NCBI GenBank assembly: GCA_016794365.1
Contig: JAEUKB010000100.1
Location: 1 to 64,000, forward strand
Reading direction: 5' to 3'
Length of the DNA: 64,000 nt
Source: Myxococcales bacterium
GTDB lineage: Bacteria; Myxococcota_A; Polyangia; Palsa-1104; JAEUJZ01
Of the stretch, positions 27,199 through 35,488 are shown piece by piece; the stretch's first letter is position 1; every line of letters starts with the position of its first letter. The translations under genes and the position numbers were made by a program. Below the pieces are notes generated by a model, which saw nothing but the letters and a program-made list of their open reading frames with translations, searched no databases and was not told the origin of the DNA.

Positions 27199-28716
27199 AT
27201 GAGCACGGAGCTGCCCACAACCGATCACCTCGCGGATCTTACGGACGCACGCAAGCGCTGGCGACGGCTGCGCAGCTCGGCGTGCGTTTCGCAGGTTCAC
27301 CGCGCGCTGACTGACGCAGCGATTGCACCGCACGACAAGGTGGTGGTGGCCTGCTCGGGAGGCCCGGACTCGACGGCGCTGCTCGTCTCGCTGTGGCTGC
27401 TTGCACGACGACTGCCGCTCGCGGTGCAGGTGGTGTGCGTCGATCATGGGCTGCGCAGCGATGCAAAACACGAAGCGGAGCAGGTGATGCAAGTGGCTCG
27501 GCGGCTCGGCTTTGCGACGCGAACTCTGACGGTGCGTGTCCCGCGTCAAGCGTCGCTTCAGGCGGCGGCCCGACAGGCTCGCTATGAAGCACTGGTTCAG
27601 GCTGCGCGCGACTTCGAGAGCCACACGGTGCTCGTCGGACATACCCAAGACGATCAAGCCGAGACGCTGCTGCTGCGACTGCTCGGCGGAACCGGGCTGC
27701 GCGGGCTGGCGGCCATGCCCAAAGAGCGAGTGCTGACGGACACTGAATCGAGATCGCCGATTCGACTGCTTCGTCCGCTGCTGACGGTGACACGCGACGA
27801 GGTTCTGACGCTGCTTTCGCATGTTCAAGACGAGATCTCGCCGCTGCCGCTGTCGGATCCGAGCAACCAAGACGTTCGCTTCACGCGAGCGCTGGTTCGT
27901 CATAGCGTGTTGCCTACGCTGCGACGAGCAGCACCCGCGATTGTCAGTCAGCTGGGACGACTGGCAGAGCAGCTTCGCGAAGACGCCGACTTTCTGGACG
28001 AGCTGGCCACACAGACGCTGCCGCAGGTGCTGGCACAGGACGTAGCGACGATTCCCGATGTTTTGGCGACGGTGTCAGCCAGTCGGCTCTACGCGCTGCC
28101 GAAGCCGCTTGCGATGCGCGTGCTGATGCAGCTTGTCGCGATGCCACTGGCGAGCGTGCAGGCTCAAGCGCTGTGGTCGCTGTGTGCGCAGCGTCATGGC
28201 AGCCGCTCCCTGCGCCTCGCACACGGTCTGTGGGCAGAGCGTCGCTATGACACGCTCTATTTGTGCCGACACAAGCCAACGCTGCCCCAAGACTCGCAGA
28301 TTTCAGCGACGACGCAGAGCGATCCTGCGCAGATTCAGTGGCTGCCGACATACGGGCTGTACCGACACGGACGGCACACGCTACGGATTCGATCGGCAGG
28401 TCCACAGGATGTGCCAAGTGGTTCTCCGACGAAAATCTGTCTGACTTTGCCCGCGCCCGGCTTCCCGCTATGGCTGCGATCGCCACGACCCGGCGATCGA
28501 CTGCGACTTTCGGCGGGACATCGCAAGCTCAGCGACGTGATGATCGATGCCAAAATTCCCCGTCGCGAGCGTCCCAGTCAGCTTGTGCTCGGGTTTGCAC
28601 AAGAGCCGCTGTGGCTGCTCGGCATCCAATCGGCTACGAGTCATTTCGTGCGCACCGAAGCAGCCGTCACACTGGTTGCAGAGCTAAGCGACTGCGACGA
28701 TACGAGCCCACTGTAA
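27199..28716 (+). CDS. tilS: tRNA(Ile)-lysidine synthase
   Basis: A protein of 505 residues that attaches lysine to C34 of the tRNA-Ile CAU anticodon. The PP-loop ATP motif SGGPDSTAL, the DHGLRSDAKHEAE strand, VLVGHTQDDQAETLLLRLLGG, and DPSNQDVRFTRALVRHSVLP are all present. The C-terminal domain has PGDRLRLSAGHRKLSDVMID and KIPRRERPS as in other TilS proteins. The ATG at 27199 begins shortly before the catalytic domain; the frame upstream overlaps the divergent gene. tilS next to ftsH is a common arrangement in bacteria. Confidence 0.92.
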   Translation: MSTELPTTDHLADLTDARKRWRRLRSSACVSQVHRALTDAAIAPHDKVVVACSGGPDSTALLVSLWLLARRLPLAVQVVCVDHGLRSDAKHEAEQVMQVARRLGFATRTLTVRVPRQASLQAAARQARYEALVQAARDFESHTVLVGHTQDDQAETLLLRLLGGTGLRGLAAMPKERVLTDTESRSPIRLLRPLLTVTRDEVLTLLSHVQDEISPLPLSDPSNQDVRFTRALVRHSVLPTLRRAAPAIVSQLGRLAEQLREDADFLDELATQTLPQVLAQDVATIPDVLATVSASRLYALPKPLAMRVLMQLVAMPLASVQAQALWSLCAQRHGSRSLRLAHGLWAERRYDTLYLCRHKPTLPQDSQISATTQSDPAQIQWLPTYGLYRHGRHTLRIRSAGPQDVPSGSPTKICLTLPAPGFPLWLRSPRPGDRLRLSAGHRKLSDVMIDAKIPRRERPSQLVLGFAQEPLWLLGIQSATSHFVRTEAAVTLVAELSDCDDTSPL

Positions 28717-28900
28717 GCACAAATTTTCCGTCGGGAAGTTTCCACCTACGGTCGCAATAACCCTTGCTCGGTTTGGCTGCGGTAGAATAATCTCAGGGTT
28801 CGCTTGTTCTCGTCGGCATAAGGCAAATTGCATTTCCCCCTGGCTAGCTGAAACGGGACGACTTAAGTAAGCTAGCGTCTCCCAAACGCCGAGGTTCCGA

Positions 28901-30829
28901 TTGCGGCAGTCACATAAGACACTCCTAGTCTGGCTCATGATGGGCTTGGCCTCTGTGGCCGCCTATCAGCTCATCTCGTCGGCTCGTCTGAGCGAAGACA
29001 AAAAGCCGAGCTTCTCCGACTTCATGCAAGAGGTCGAGAAGAACCCCGCTCACATCAAGTCCGTCAAAATCGACGGGCAAGAGTTCTTCATCAACTACAA
29101 CGAAGCGCCGCCCAATGACCGGGCGCGCATCGTCGGTCCGTCGGAACTGGCTCATGCGCAAGTGCTCAATGCACTCGACAAAGCCAAGATCCGCTACGAG
29201 ATCGAAAAACCGTACGAAAGCGGCTTCCTGACGCTGATTCTTTCGACGGTGCTCCCGATGGTTTTGGTGGTTTTGCTGTTCTTCCTGATGATGCGACAGC
29301 TTCAGGCGGGCGGTGGCAAAGCCATGAGCTTTGGCAAGGCCAAGGCGCGGCTGCTCACCGAAAACCAGAACAAGGTCACGTTCTCTGATGTCGCGGGCGT
29401 CGAAGAAGCCAAGGACGAGGTCGAAGAGATCATCGCCTTCCTCAAAGACCCCAAGAAGTTCACACGGCTCGGCGGTCGCATTCCAAAGGGCGTGCTGATG
29501 ATGGGTCCGCCGGGTACCGGAAAGACGCTGCTCGCACGGGCGATCGCCGGGGAAGCTGGCGTTCCGTTCTTCAGCATCTCGGGCAGTGACTTCGTCGAGA
29601 TGTTCGTCGGTGTCGGAGCCAGTCGCGTCCGTGATCTGTTTGAGCAAGGCAAACGTCACGCTCCCTGCATCATCTTCATCGATGAGATCGACGCAGTCGG
29701 TCGTCATCGTGGCGCAGGACTCGGTGGCGGTCACGACGAGCGAGAGCAGACGCTCAACCAGCTTCTCGTCGAGATGGACGGCTTTGAGTCAAATGACGGC
29801 GTGATCATGATCGCTGCGACGAACCGTCCCGACGTGCTGGATCCAGCGCTGCTGCGTCCAGGTCGCTTCGATCGTCGCATCGTGGTGCCTCGTCCCGATG
29901 TCAAAGGTCGCGAAGGAATCCTGAAGGTGCATGCGCGTCGGGTTCCACTCGGTCCAGACGTAGACTTGGCGGTGGTGTCGCGCGGTACGCCGGGCTTTTC
30001 AGGCGCAGACTTGGAGTCGCTGGTCAACGAAGCCGCTCTGATGGCTGCCCGCAAAGGCAAAGAGATGGTCGAGATGCGCGACTTCGAGGAAGCCAAGGAC
30101 AAAGTCCTGATGGGCCCCGAGCGCAAGTCGATGGTCATTTCCGAAAAAGAGCGTCACATCACTGCGATTCACGAAGCCGGTCACACGCTGGTGGCGCACA
30201 TGCTGCCGGGAACCGATCCAGTGCATCGGGTGACGATCATTCCGCGCGGCCCGGCACTCGGCGTGACGCAGCAGCTGCCAACCGAAGATCGTCTCAACGC
30301 CACCAACGATTGGGCCAAGAGCAAGATCGCGGTCCTGATGGGCGGTCGGATCGCGGAAGAGCTGGTCTTTTCACATCTCACGACCGGCGCAGGCAGCGAC
30401 CTGGAACACGCGACCGATCTGGCTCGCAAGATGGTCTGCAACTGGGGCATGAGCGAAAAGCTCGGTCCGCTCACCTTCGGACGCAAAGAAGAGCATGTGT
30501 TCCTGGGCCGAGAGATTGGCCAGGCGCAGAACTATTCCGAAGAAACAGCGCGAGTGATCGACGACGAGGTCAAGCGCATCGTGATGGAGCAGTACAGCCG
30601 AACCCGCGAGCTTCTGACGACGAACCTCGATAAGCTCAAGCGACTGGCGGACGCGCTGCTCACGCATGAAACGCTAAGCGGTGACGATGTGGATGTCGTG
30701 CTCAAGGGTGGAACCCTGCCCGAGCGACCATCGCGCGGTCTGAAGTCCACGCGAACAGACGCGACAGCGGCCAAAGCACCGACGGCTCCGCTGCTGGGCC
30801 CGCCGGTCCTGACTCCGGAAAAAGCGTAA
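28901..30829 (+). CDS. ftsH: ATP-dependent zinc metalloprotease FtsH
   Basis: A membrane AAA+ protease of 642 residues. Two membrane helices (about 8-24 and 108-127) flank a small periplasmic domain. The AAA module has Walker A GPPGTGKT near 201, Walker B IIFIDEIDAVG and the second region of homology ATNRPDVLDPALLRPGRFDR. The protease has the zinc site HEAGH near 423. It degrades membrane proteins and soluble regulators. The start is a TTG at 28901 with GAGG 6 bases upstream; the next in-frame ATG (28937) is inside the first membrane helix, so TTG is preferred. The 184-base gap from tilS contains a TAGAAT -10-like hexamer at 28783-28788 without a clear -35. Confidence 0.95.
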   Translation: MRQSHKTLLVWLMMGLASVAAYQLISSARLSEDKKPSFSDFMQEVEKNPAHIKSVKIDGQEFFINYNEAPPNDRARIVGPSELAHAQVLNALDKAKIRYEIEKPYESGFLTLILSTVLPMVLVVLLFFLMMRQLQAGGGKAMSFGKAKARLLTENQNKVTFSDVAGVEEAKDEVEEIIAFLKDPKKFTRLGGRIPKGVLMMGPPGTGKTLLARAIAGEAGVPFFSISGSDFVEMFVGVGASRVRDLFEQGKRHAPCIIFIDEIDAVGRHRGAGLGGGHDEREQTLNQLLVEMDGFESNDGVIMIAATNRPDVLDPALLRPGRFDRRIVVPRPDVKGREGILKVHARRVPLGPDVDLAVVSRGTPGFSGADLESLVNEAALMAARKGKEMVEMRDFEEAKDKVLMGPERKSMVISEKERHITAIHEAGHTLVAHMLPGTDPVHRVTIIPRGPALGVTQQLPTEDRLNATNDWAKSKIAVLMGGRIAEELVFSHLTTGAGSDLEHATDLARKMVCNWGMSEKLGPLTFGRKEEHVFLGREIGQAQNYSEETARVIDDEVKRIVMEQYSRTRELLTTNLDKLKRLADALLTHETLSGDDVDVVLKGGTLPERPSRGLKSTRTDATAAKAPTAPLLGPPVLTPEKA

Positions 30830-30850
30830 CGCCCCACAAGGTCCGCAGCG

Positions 30851-32446
30851 ATGGAGCCTGATTCTTCCCAGCGTCTGCTCCATCCTGTCAGCGCCCTGTC
30901 CCGTCCTGCTGCCGATCCTGACCGAGCCATTCGTCGCGCTGGAGACTCTCCGCAGATTCCTGGCAACACCGTCTCGCTGCTTCGCGATGGACCGGCTGTC
31001 TTTGCGTCGTGGCTGGCTGACATTGCCCAGGCCCAGCGCTTCATCCTGATCGAAAACTACATCTTTCGTTCGGATCGCATTGGACATCAGATCGCCGACG
31101 CACTGATCGAGCGCGCCCACGCAGGCATCGAGGTCTACGTTCTGTTCGACTGGCTGGGTAGCTTGGGCACCAGTCGAACGCTGTGGGTGAAGCTTCAGCG
31201 CGCCGGAGCCCGCGTCAGGCCGTTTCGTTCGCTGCGACTGACCGATCCGCTCCGCTTGCTTCAGCGCAACCATCGCAAGGTCTTGTGCATCGACGGACAG
31301 ATCGGACACGTCGGCGGCTTGTGCATCGGGGATGCGTGGGCGGGACATCCCGAGCGAGGGCTGGATCCCTGGCGGGATACCGCCATTCGCTTCGCGGGCC
31401 CGGCGGCGATCGAGCTGTGTCATGCCTTTGCGCAGACCTGGCAAGCGTCAGGAGCATCGCTGCCCGAAAGAATCCAGCATCCGGTGCCGACTTCACCGAT
31501 GGATCGTGTGCAGCCAGTCGATCAAGTCACGACGGAGCAACGGCCAGAGCAACGGCCAGAGCAACGACCAGAGCAGCTGGAAGCGACGCCGTGTGCCAAC
31601 GCGCCGCTGCGGGTGGTGTCAGGGCTGCCGGGTCGCTCGCGGATTTATCGATTGACGCAGGTGCTACTGGCGAACGCGGCAGAGCGCATCTGGATCACGG
31701 ATGCATATTTTCTGACACCTCCGACGATGTATGAAGCGCTGACGGCGGCGGCGCGCGATGGCGTCGATGTGCGCGTGCTTGTGCCGGGACGGTCCGACTT
31801 GCCGTGGATTTCGTGGCTCAGCCGGGCTGGATACCTGGGACTGCTCGAAGCGGGCGTGCGGATCTTCGAGTGGCAAGGACCGATGCTGCATGCCAAAACG
31901 ACGGTGGTCGATGGGAAGTGGTGTCGTGTGGGATCCTCGAACCTGAACCTGGCGAGCCTGCTAACCAACTGGGAACTGGACGTTGTCGTCGAAGATGAAA
32001 GCTTTGGTCGCGCCGCTGAGCAGATGTTTTTGAGCGATCTGCAAAACAGCCGTGAGCTGCACTTGCGAACTCGACGGATGCGGCTCGGTGCGCATGACGC
32101 AGCGGTTGCGACGGAAACGGAACCAGCGCGTCCGCAAGCGCCGAAGACCCAGCCAGTCCTCGTCGGTGGCCGAGCAGGCGCCGTGGTGGTTCGCGCGAGT
32201 GCTGCCGTGCTCGGGGTTGCGCTGCGTCGTCGCTATGAGCGATCTGCGTGGAGCGTATCGATCGTCTCTGCGCTGCTTCTTCTGTCGCTGGGAACCGTCG
32301 GCTTTGTCGTGCCCCAAGGTCTGGGACTCGGCATCGCAGGACTGTGTGTTTGGTTTGGACTGGGAGCCCTGTTGCGTGGCATCGCGGACTGGCGACACAA
32401 CCGCAAAAAATCACGCCGCGCACGACGCGAATCACGAGCAGAGTGA
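30851..32446 (+). CDS. Phospholipase D/cardiolipin synthase family protein
   Basis: A protein of 531 residues with two HKD catalytic motifs, HRKVLCIDG and HAKTTVVDG, each in a phosphatidyltransferase half domain. Between them is a low-complexity EQRP tandem made by a 12-bp DNA repeat (31535-31576, three full copies). The C-terminal ~100 residues carry two hydrophobic segments (VSIVSALLLLSLGTVGFVV and LGIAGLCVWFGLGALL) and a basic tail, so it is membrane-bound at its C-terminus, unlike classical cardiolipin synthases that have N-terminal helices. It probably makes or remodels cardiolipin or a related phospholipid. It follows ftsH by 21 bases. Confidence 0.85.
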   Translation: MEPDSSQRLLHPVSALSRPAADPDRAIRRAGDSPQIPGNTVSLLRDGPAVFASWLADIAQAQRFILIENYIFRSDRIGHQIADALIERAHAGIEVYVLFDWLGSLGTSRTLWVKLQRAGARVRPFRSLRLTDPLRLLQRNHRKVLCIDGQIGHVGGLCIGDAWAGHPERGLDPWRDTAIRFAGPAAIELCHAFAQTWQASGASLPERIQHPVPTSPMDRVQPVDQVTTEQRPEQRPEQRPEQLEATPCANAPLRVVSGLPGRSRIYRLTQVLLANAAERIWITDAYFLTPPTMYEALTAAARDGVDVRVLVPGRSDLPWISWLSRAGYLGLLEAGVRIFEWQGPMLHAKTTVVDGKWCRVGSSNLNLASLLTNWELDVVVEDESFGRAAEQMFLSDLQNSRELHLRTRRMRLGAHDAAVATETEPARPQAPKTQPVLVGGRAGAVVVRASAAVLGVALRRRYERSAWSVSIVSALLLLSLGTVGFVVPQGLGLGIAGLCVWFGLGALLRGIADWRHNRKKSRRARRESRAE

Positions 32447-32461
32447 AACCTCTCTCGACCT

Positions 32462-32491
32462 TTGACTTTGACGGCAAATGCCCCCTACTAT
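32462..32491 (+). promoter_or_regulatory. Sigma-70-type promoter candidate
   Basis: TTGACT at 32462-32467 and TACTAT at 32486-32491 are separated by 18 bases. If active, transcription would begin near 32498, at the second in-frame ATG (32499) of the following gene, implying a leaderless message and a start at 32499 rather than 32478. Confidence 0.4.
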
Positions 32492-33758
32492 CGCGCTGAT
32501 GAAAGAATTCGCGCGAGACGTAGCACGTACGGTCGGGCAGTGGGGCACATCGCGAAGGTTCCTGCTCTCTGGGCTGGCGACTTGCACGCTGCTTTCGATG
32601 GGTGCCTGCGAGTCGGTGATTACGCGACTGTCGCTGCAAGCTGCCTATAAGCCGCAGACCCACAAGTCGGTGCAGATGCAAGGCGCACAGCGACTGTGGG
32701 CGGGCGATATGAACTTTCACATCAGTCCACCCGACGATCCCAAGCGAATCCGTCGCACGCTCCGAGAGTCGGTGGATCTTTTGTCCAAGTCCGGGCTCGA
32801 CTTTGTGTTTGTGACGCCGCAGATTCCGGCGCGCTTTTGGGACAGCGCCGATCAGTTCGAGCGTGTGCGTCGCGAGTGGTCCTCGATTCAGCAGACGATG
32901 TCGTCGATGTCGGACAAGCTGCCGCTCATCATGGTTGGCGCGGAGTATGTCGATGACAAAAACGGCTCTGCGACGATCGTTGGCGTGGACATTCCCAAAG
33001 CGCTCAATGAAGTCTCACGCGAGGATCTGAAGACCAATCCGACGGCGTTTATCAACCTGCTGTGGATGCGCGGCGCGCTCGTGTATCTCAATACACCGCT
33101 GGCGACGCCGCTCAAGGCACCGGTGGACTCGCATCAGCGCTACAACAGCGTCGATCGCAGCTGGAAGCCGATGACCAAGCCGTCGGCGGGATATCCCAAA
33201 GACATCCTGGCGATCAACAACGTGTACGACGGCATGGAAGCGTATAGCGTTCCGCTGTCGGTGTGGCGCGATCAGTACGTGCAAGGTGATCCCGTTGCGT
33301 CGGTGGGCGCGGTGATGAGCCGACTCGACTTGGAGATCATTCGCAAAAAGCGTCGGCTGATTCCGATCGGTGGCAGCGATAGCCGAAGCTCGCTGATTCG
33401 ACCGACGATCTACATTGCTGCACCGGAACGAACGCCGGAAGCGTTGCGCCAAGGACTGACCCAAGGTCGCGTCTGTGTGCGCTCGCCGCTGCCATGCGGA
33501 CTGCGGGTGTTTGCAGACGATCAGCCAGTGGCCGCCGGTGTGGGCGATCACATCGTCGCGCAGCAGCACATCGACATTCGCTGGGAAGGTGGCGAAGGAG
33601 AGCTGTTCCGCAACGCAGAGAGCGTCGGAACATTCGAGGGACGCACGCTCCAGCCAACGAGCCGTTCCGAGTGCCACATCTATCGACTGGTGGTCGATGG
33701 CGGGTACTCTGCGCCGTTTTACGTAAACTGCCCGGCGCTTGCGCCAGCGCGTCCGTAA
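32478..33758 (+). CDS. Lipoprotein with degenerate PHP-like domain
   Basis: A protein of 426 residues from the first ATG, or 419 from the ATG at 32499; neither has a clear Shine-Dalgarno. The signal region contains SRRFLLSGLATC and a lipobox LSMGAC, which resembles a Tat lipoprotein signal. The mature part begins WAGDMNFHISPPDD, where PHP phosphoesterases have a DxHxH metal site; one His is replaced by Asn-Phe. IPIGGSDSRSSLIRP near 320 recalls the GGSDSH site of CehA/McbA-type PHP hydrolases. Metal binding may be reduced or lost. It is 31 bases after the phospholipase gene and is followed by a good terminator. Confidence 0.65.
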   Translation: MPPTIALMKEFARDVARTVGQWGTSRRFLLSGLATCTLLSMGACESVITRLSLQAAYKPQTHKSVQMQGAQRLWAGDMNFHISPPDDPKRIRRTLRESVDLLSKSGLDFVFVTPQIPARFWDSADQFERVRREWSSIQQTMSSMSDKLPLIMVGAEYVDDKNGSATIVGVDIPKALNEVSREDLKTNPTAFINLLWMRGALVYLNTPLATPLKAPVDSHQRYNSVDRSWKPMTKPSAGYPKDILAINNVYDGMEAYSVPLSVWRDQYVQGDPVASVGAVMSRLDLEIIRKKRRLIPIGGSDSRSSLIRPTIYIAAPERTPEALRQGLTQGRVCVRSPLPCGLRVFADDQPVAAGVGDHIVAQQHIDIRWEGGEGELFRNAESVGTFEGRTLQPTSRSECHIYRLVVDGGYSAPFYVNCPALAPARP

Positions 33759-33768
33759 GCCCACGCAC

Positions 33769-33790
33769 AGCCAGCCACGCTGGCTTTTCC
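33769..33790 (+). terminator. Intrinsic terminator of the PHP-like lipoprotein gene
   Basis: A perfect 7-bp stem (AGCCAGC with GCTGGCT) around CAC, followed by TTTCC, 10 bases after the stop codon. Confidence 0.75.
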
Positions 33791-33851
33791 TCACGCACGC
33801 TTCGATATCGCTGCTACAGCGCCGACCGCGCGTCTTTGCCTAGCCACACAA

Positions 33852-33888
33852 CATCCCGAGCCAGCCAAACGCCAACCAGCTCGGGATG
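33852..33888 (-). terminator. Hairpin terminator of the superoxide dismutase gene
   Basis: A perfect 10-bp inverted repeat (CATCCCGAGC at 33852-33861, GCTCGGGATG at 33879-33888) with a 17-base loop, beginning 5 bases past the dismutase stop on the minus strand and followed there by TTGTGTGG. Confidence 0.55.
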
Positions 33889-33893
33889 AACTG

Positions 33894-34499
33894 CTACGCC
33901 TTGCTCTGGCCAAAGTTCGGCAGGCGACCGTTCAGCACCGACCAGTTCAGGTGCTTGAGCACGCCCGCCAAGTAGTCCGGCTTCTTGGTGCCGTAGTCGA
34001 GGAAGTAGGCATGCTCCCACGCGTCGATGGCGGCGATGATGCCCTGGTTCGGTAGCAGACCGATGTGATGTTCGCCCTGAACCTGGCTGTTGCGGACCTT
34101 GTTGAAGTTGTAGTCGTAGGTCACCAGGCACCAGCCGTGACCCGATCCGACGATGCCTTTGATGTCGGCAATCCACGCGTCCCACGAACCGAAGCTCGCT
34201 TCGACGGCTTTCTTGAACTCATCCGACGGAGCCTGGCCCGCCGCGCCCAGACCTTGGAAGTACAGCTCGTGAAGGATCGTACCGTTGTAGGCAACCGGCT
34301 CACGACGACGCAGCTCCGAGTATTCGCTAAACGAGTAGTTCGCGGTCGTCGGGTCAGCCTTGGCCAGACGCTCCTCGATCTCGTTGAGCTTTTTCACGTA
34401 TCCCTGATAGAGCGTAAAGTGCGCTTTGAGCTGATTTTCCGACAGAAAGCCTGCGCACTCGGCAATCAGATGGTCGTAGTTCTTCGGGGTATGGGCCAT
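33894..34499 (-). CDS. Fe/Mn superoxide dismutase
   Basis: A protein of 201 residues that dismutates superoxide. C-terminal metal ligands are clear: DAWEHAYFLDY supplies Asp and His, and NGTILHELYFQGL supplies the second His. The N-terminal ligand region reads KAHFTLYQGYVKKLNE, where E. coli SodB has HYGKHHQTYV: the first His is kept but the stretch is one residue shorter and the gateway His is absent. No signal peptide, so cytoplasmic. The start ATG has AAGGAGAG 7 bases upstream; the frame continues to 34883 without homology. Confidence 0.88.
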   Translation of the reverse strand: MAHTPKNYDHLIAECAGFLSENQLKAHFTLYQGYVKKLNEIEERLAKADPTTANYSFSEYSELRRREPVAYNGTILHELYFQGLGAAGQAPSDEFKKAVEASFGSWDAWIADIKGIVGSGHGWCLVTYDYNFNKVRNSQVQGEHHIGLLPNQGIIAAIDAWEHAYFLDYGTKKPDYLAGVLKHLNWSVLNGRLPNFGQSKA

Positions 34500-34635
34500 G
34501 TGAATCTCTCCTTCGTGATGGGCTGAACAGCGACTAGGTTTCGTTAGATGCCATAAGTTTGCAACGAGCGGCCAGAAATTTTGGCAGCGACGGGCTTGCG
34601 AGTGCTGTTCCGAACGTGCAAAGGTTCGCTCCGAT

Positions 34636-35466
34636 ATGGCTTCGGCTCGCCGCATTCGCATCACTGCCGACGACTTTGGCTGGACGCTTGCGCACAATCG
34701 CGCTGTCGAACAAGCGGTACAGGCCAAGACGCTGACGCACGCTTCTCTGCTTTGCAATGGCTTTGCCGTCGAGGACGCCGTGGCTGTGGCCCAGCGAAAT
34801 CCACAGCTTGGCGTCGGAGTCCATCTGACCCTGTGTGAAGGAATGCCGCTGTCGTCGGATCGTGCGCTCGGTACGCTGCTCAATCCACAAGGTGCGTTTC
34901 ACGATGGCTTACAGCCGCTTGTGTCGAGCTATATGCGACGGAAGCTTCCCCTTTCAGCGATCGAGCAGGAGTGGCGTCAGCAGATCGAGCGTGCGCGCAG
35001 CTTCGGCTTGCAGTTGAGCCATCTCGACGGACACAAGCATGTCCATCTGTTGCCACCGCTCTTGACGCTGACCTGTCAGCTGGCGCGTGAATACGGCATT
35101 CCGTTTGTCCGTGCTTCGTTTGAAAGTCCGTCGCTGGCTGTGATGTCACGGCTGCCCGGCTGGCTGGTGATTTCCAGTCTGGCGCTGCATGCCAAGCGAG
35201 TCATCGCCGTACACGGACTGACCACCGCTGATCACTTCGTCGGATTTACGACGAGCGGAGCAATGACCGAAGCGACGCTGCTTTCTGCCGTCGCACACGC
35301 GAAGCCAGGCACCACAGAGATCATGGTCCATCCCGCCGAAGAATCCGCCGAGCTTGCGCCGCTCTCCGCACGCTATCGCTGGGCCCAGACCTATCGCTTC
35401 GCCGCTGAGCTATCCGCGCTGCGCTCTCCAGCGGTGGCAGCGGCCATTGTGCAGCTCGCCGCTTAG
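34636..35466 (+). CDS. ChbG/HpnK (YdjC) family carbohydrate deacetylase
   Basis: A protein of 276 residues with the metal and catalytic signatures RITADDFGWT...N near the N-terminus and HLDGHKHVHLLP in the middle, plus GVGVHLTLCEG. These are characteristic of YdjC-fold N-deacetylases (chitooligosaccharide deacetylase ChbG, hopanoid HpnK). Substrate is not given by context: no hopanoid or chitin genes are nearby. The C-terminal EIMVHPAEES provides a further conserved His. It begins a plus-strand series that runs through moeA, with 22 bases to the next gene. Confidence 0.85.
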   Translation: MASARRIRITADDFGWTLAHNRAVEQAVQAKTLTHASLLCNGFAVEDAVAVAQRNPQLGVGVHLTLCEGMPLSSDRALGTLLNPQGAFHDGLQPLVSSYMRRKLPLSAIEQEWRQQIERARSFGLQLSHLDGHKHVHLLPPLLTLTCQLAREYGIPFVRASFESPSLAVMSRLPGWLVISSLALHAKRVIAVHGLTTADHFVGFTTSGAMTEATLLSAVAHAKPGTTEIMVHPAEESAELAPLSARYRWAQTYRFAAELSALRSPAVAAAIVQLAA

Positions 35467-35488
35467 ACAGAGCCCGAAAGGACGAACG

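Noticed and set aside
31535..31576. EQRP repeat as a separate element
   Set aside because: A short in-frame slippage repeat within the phospholipase D linker; noted in that entry only.
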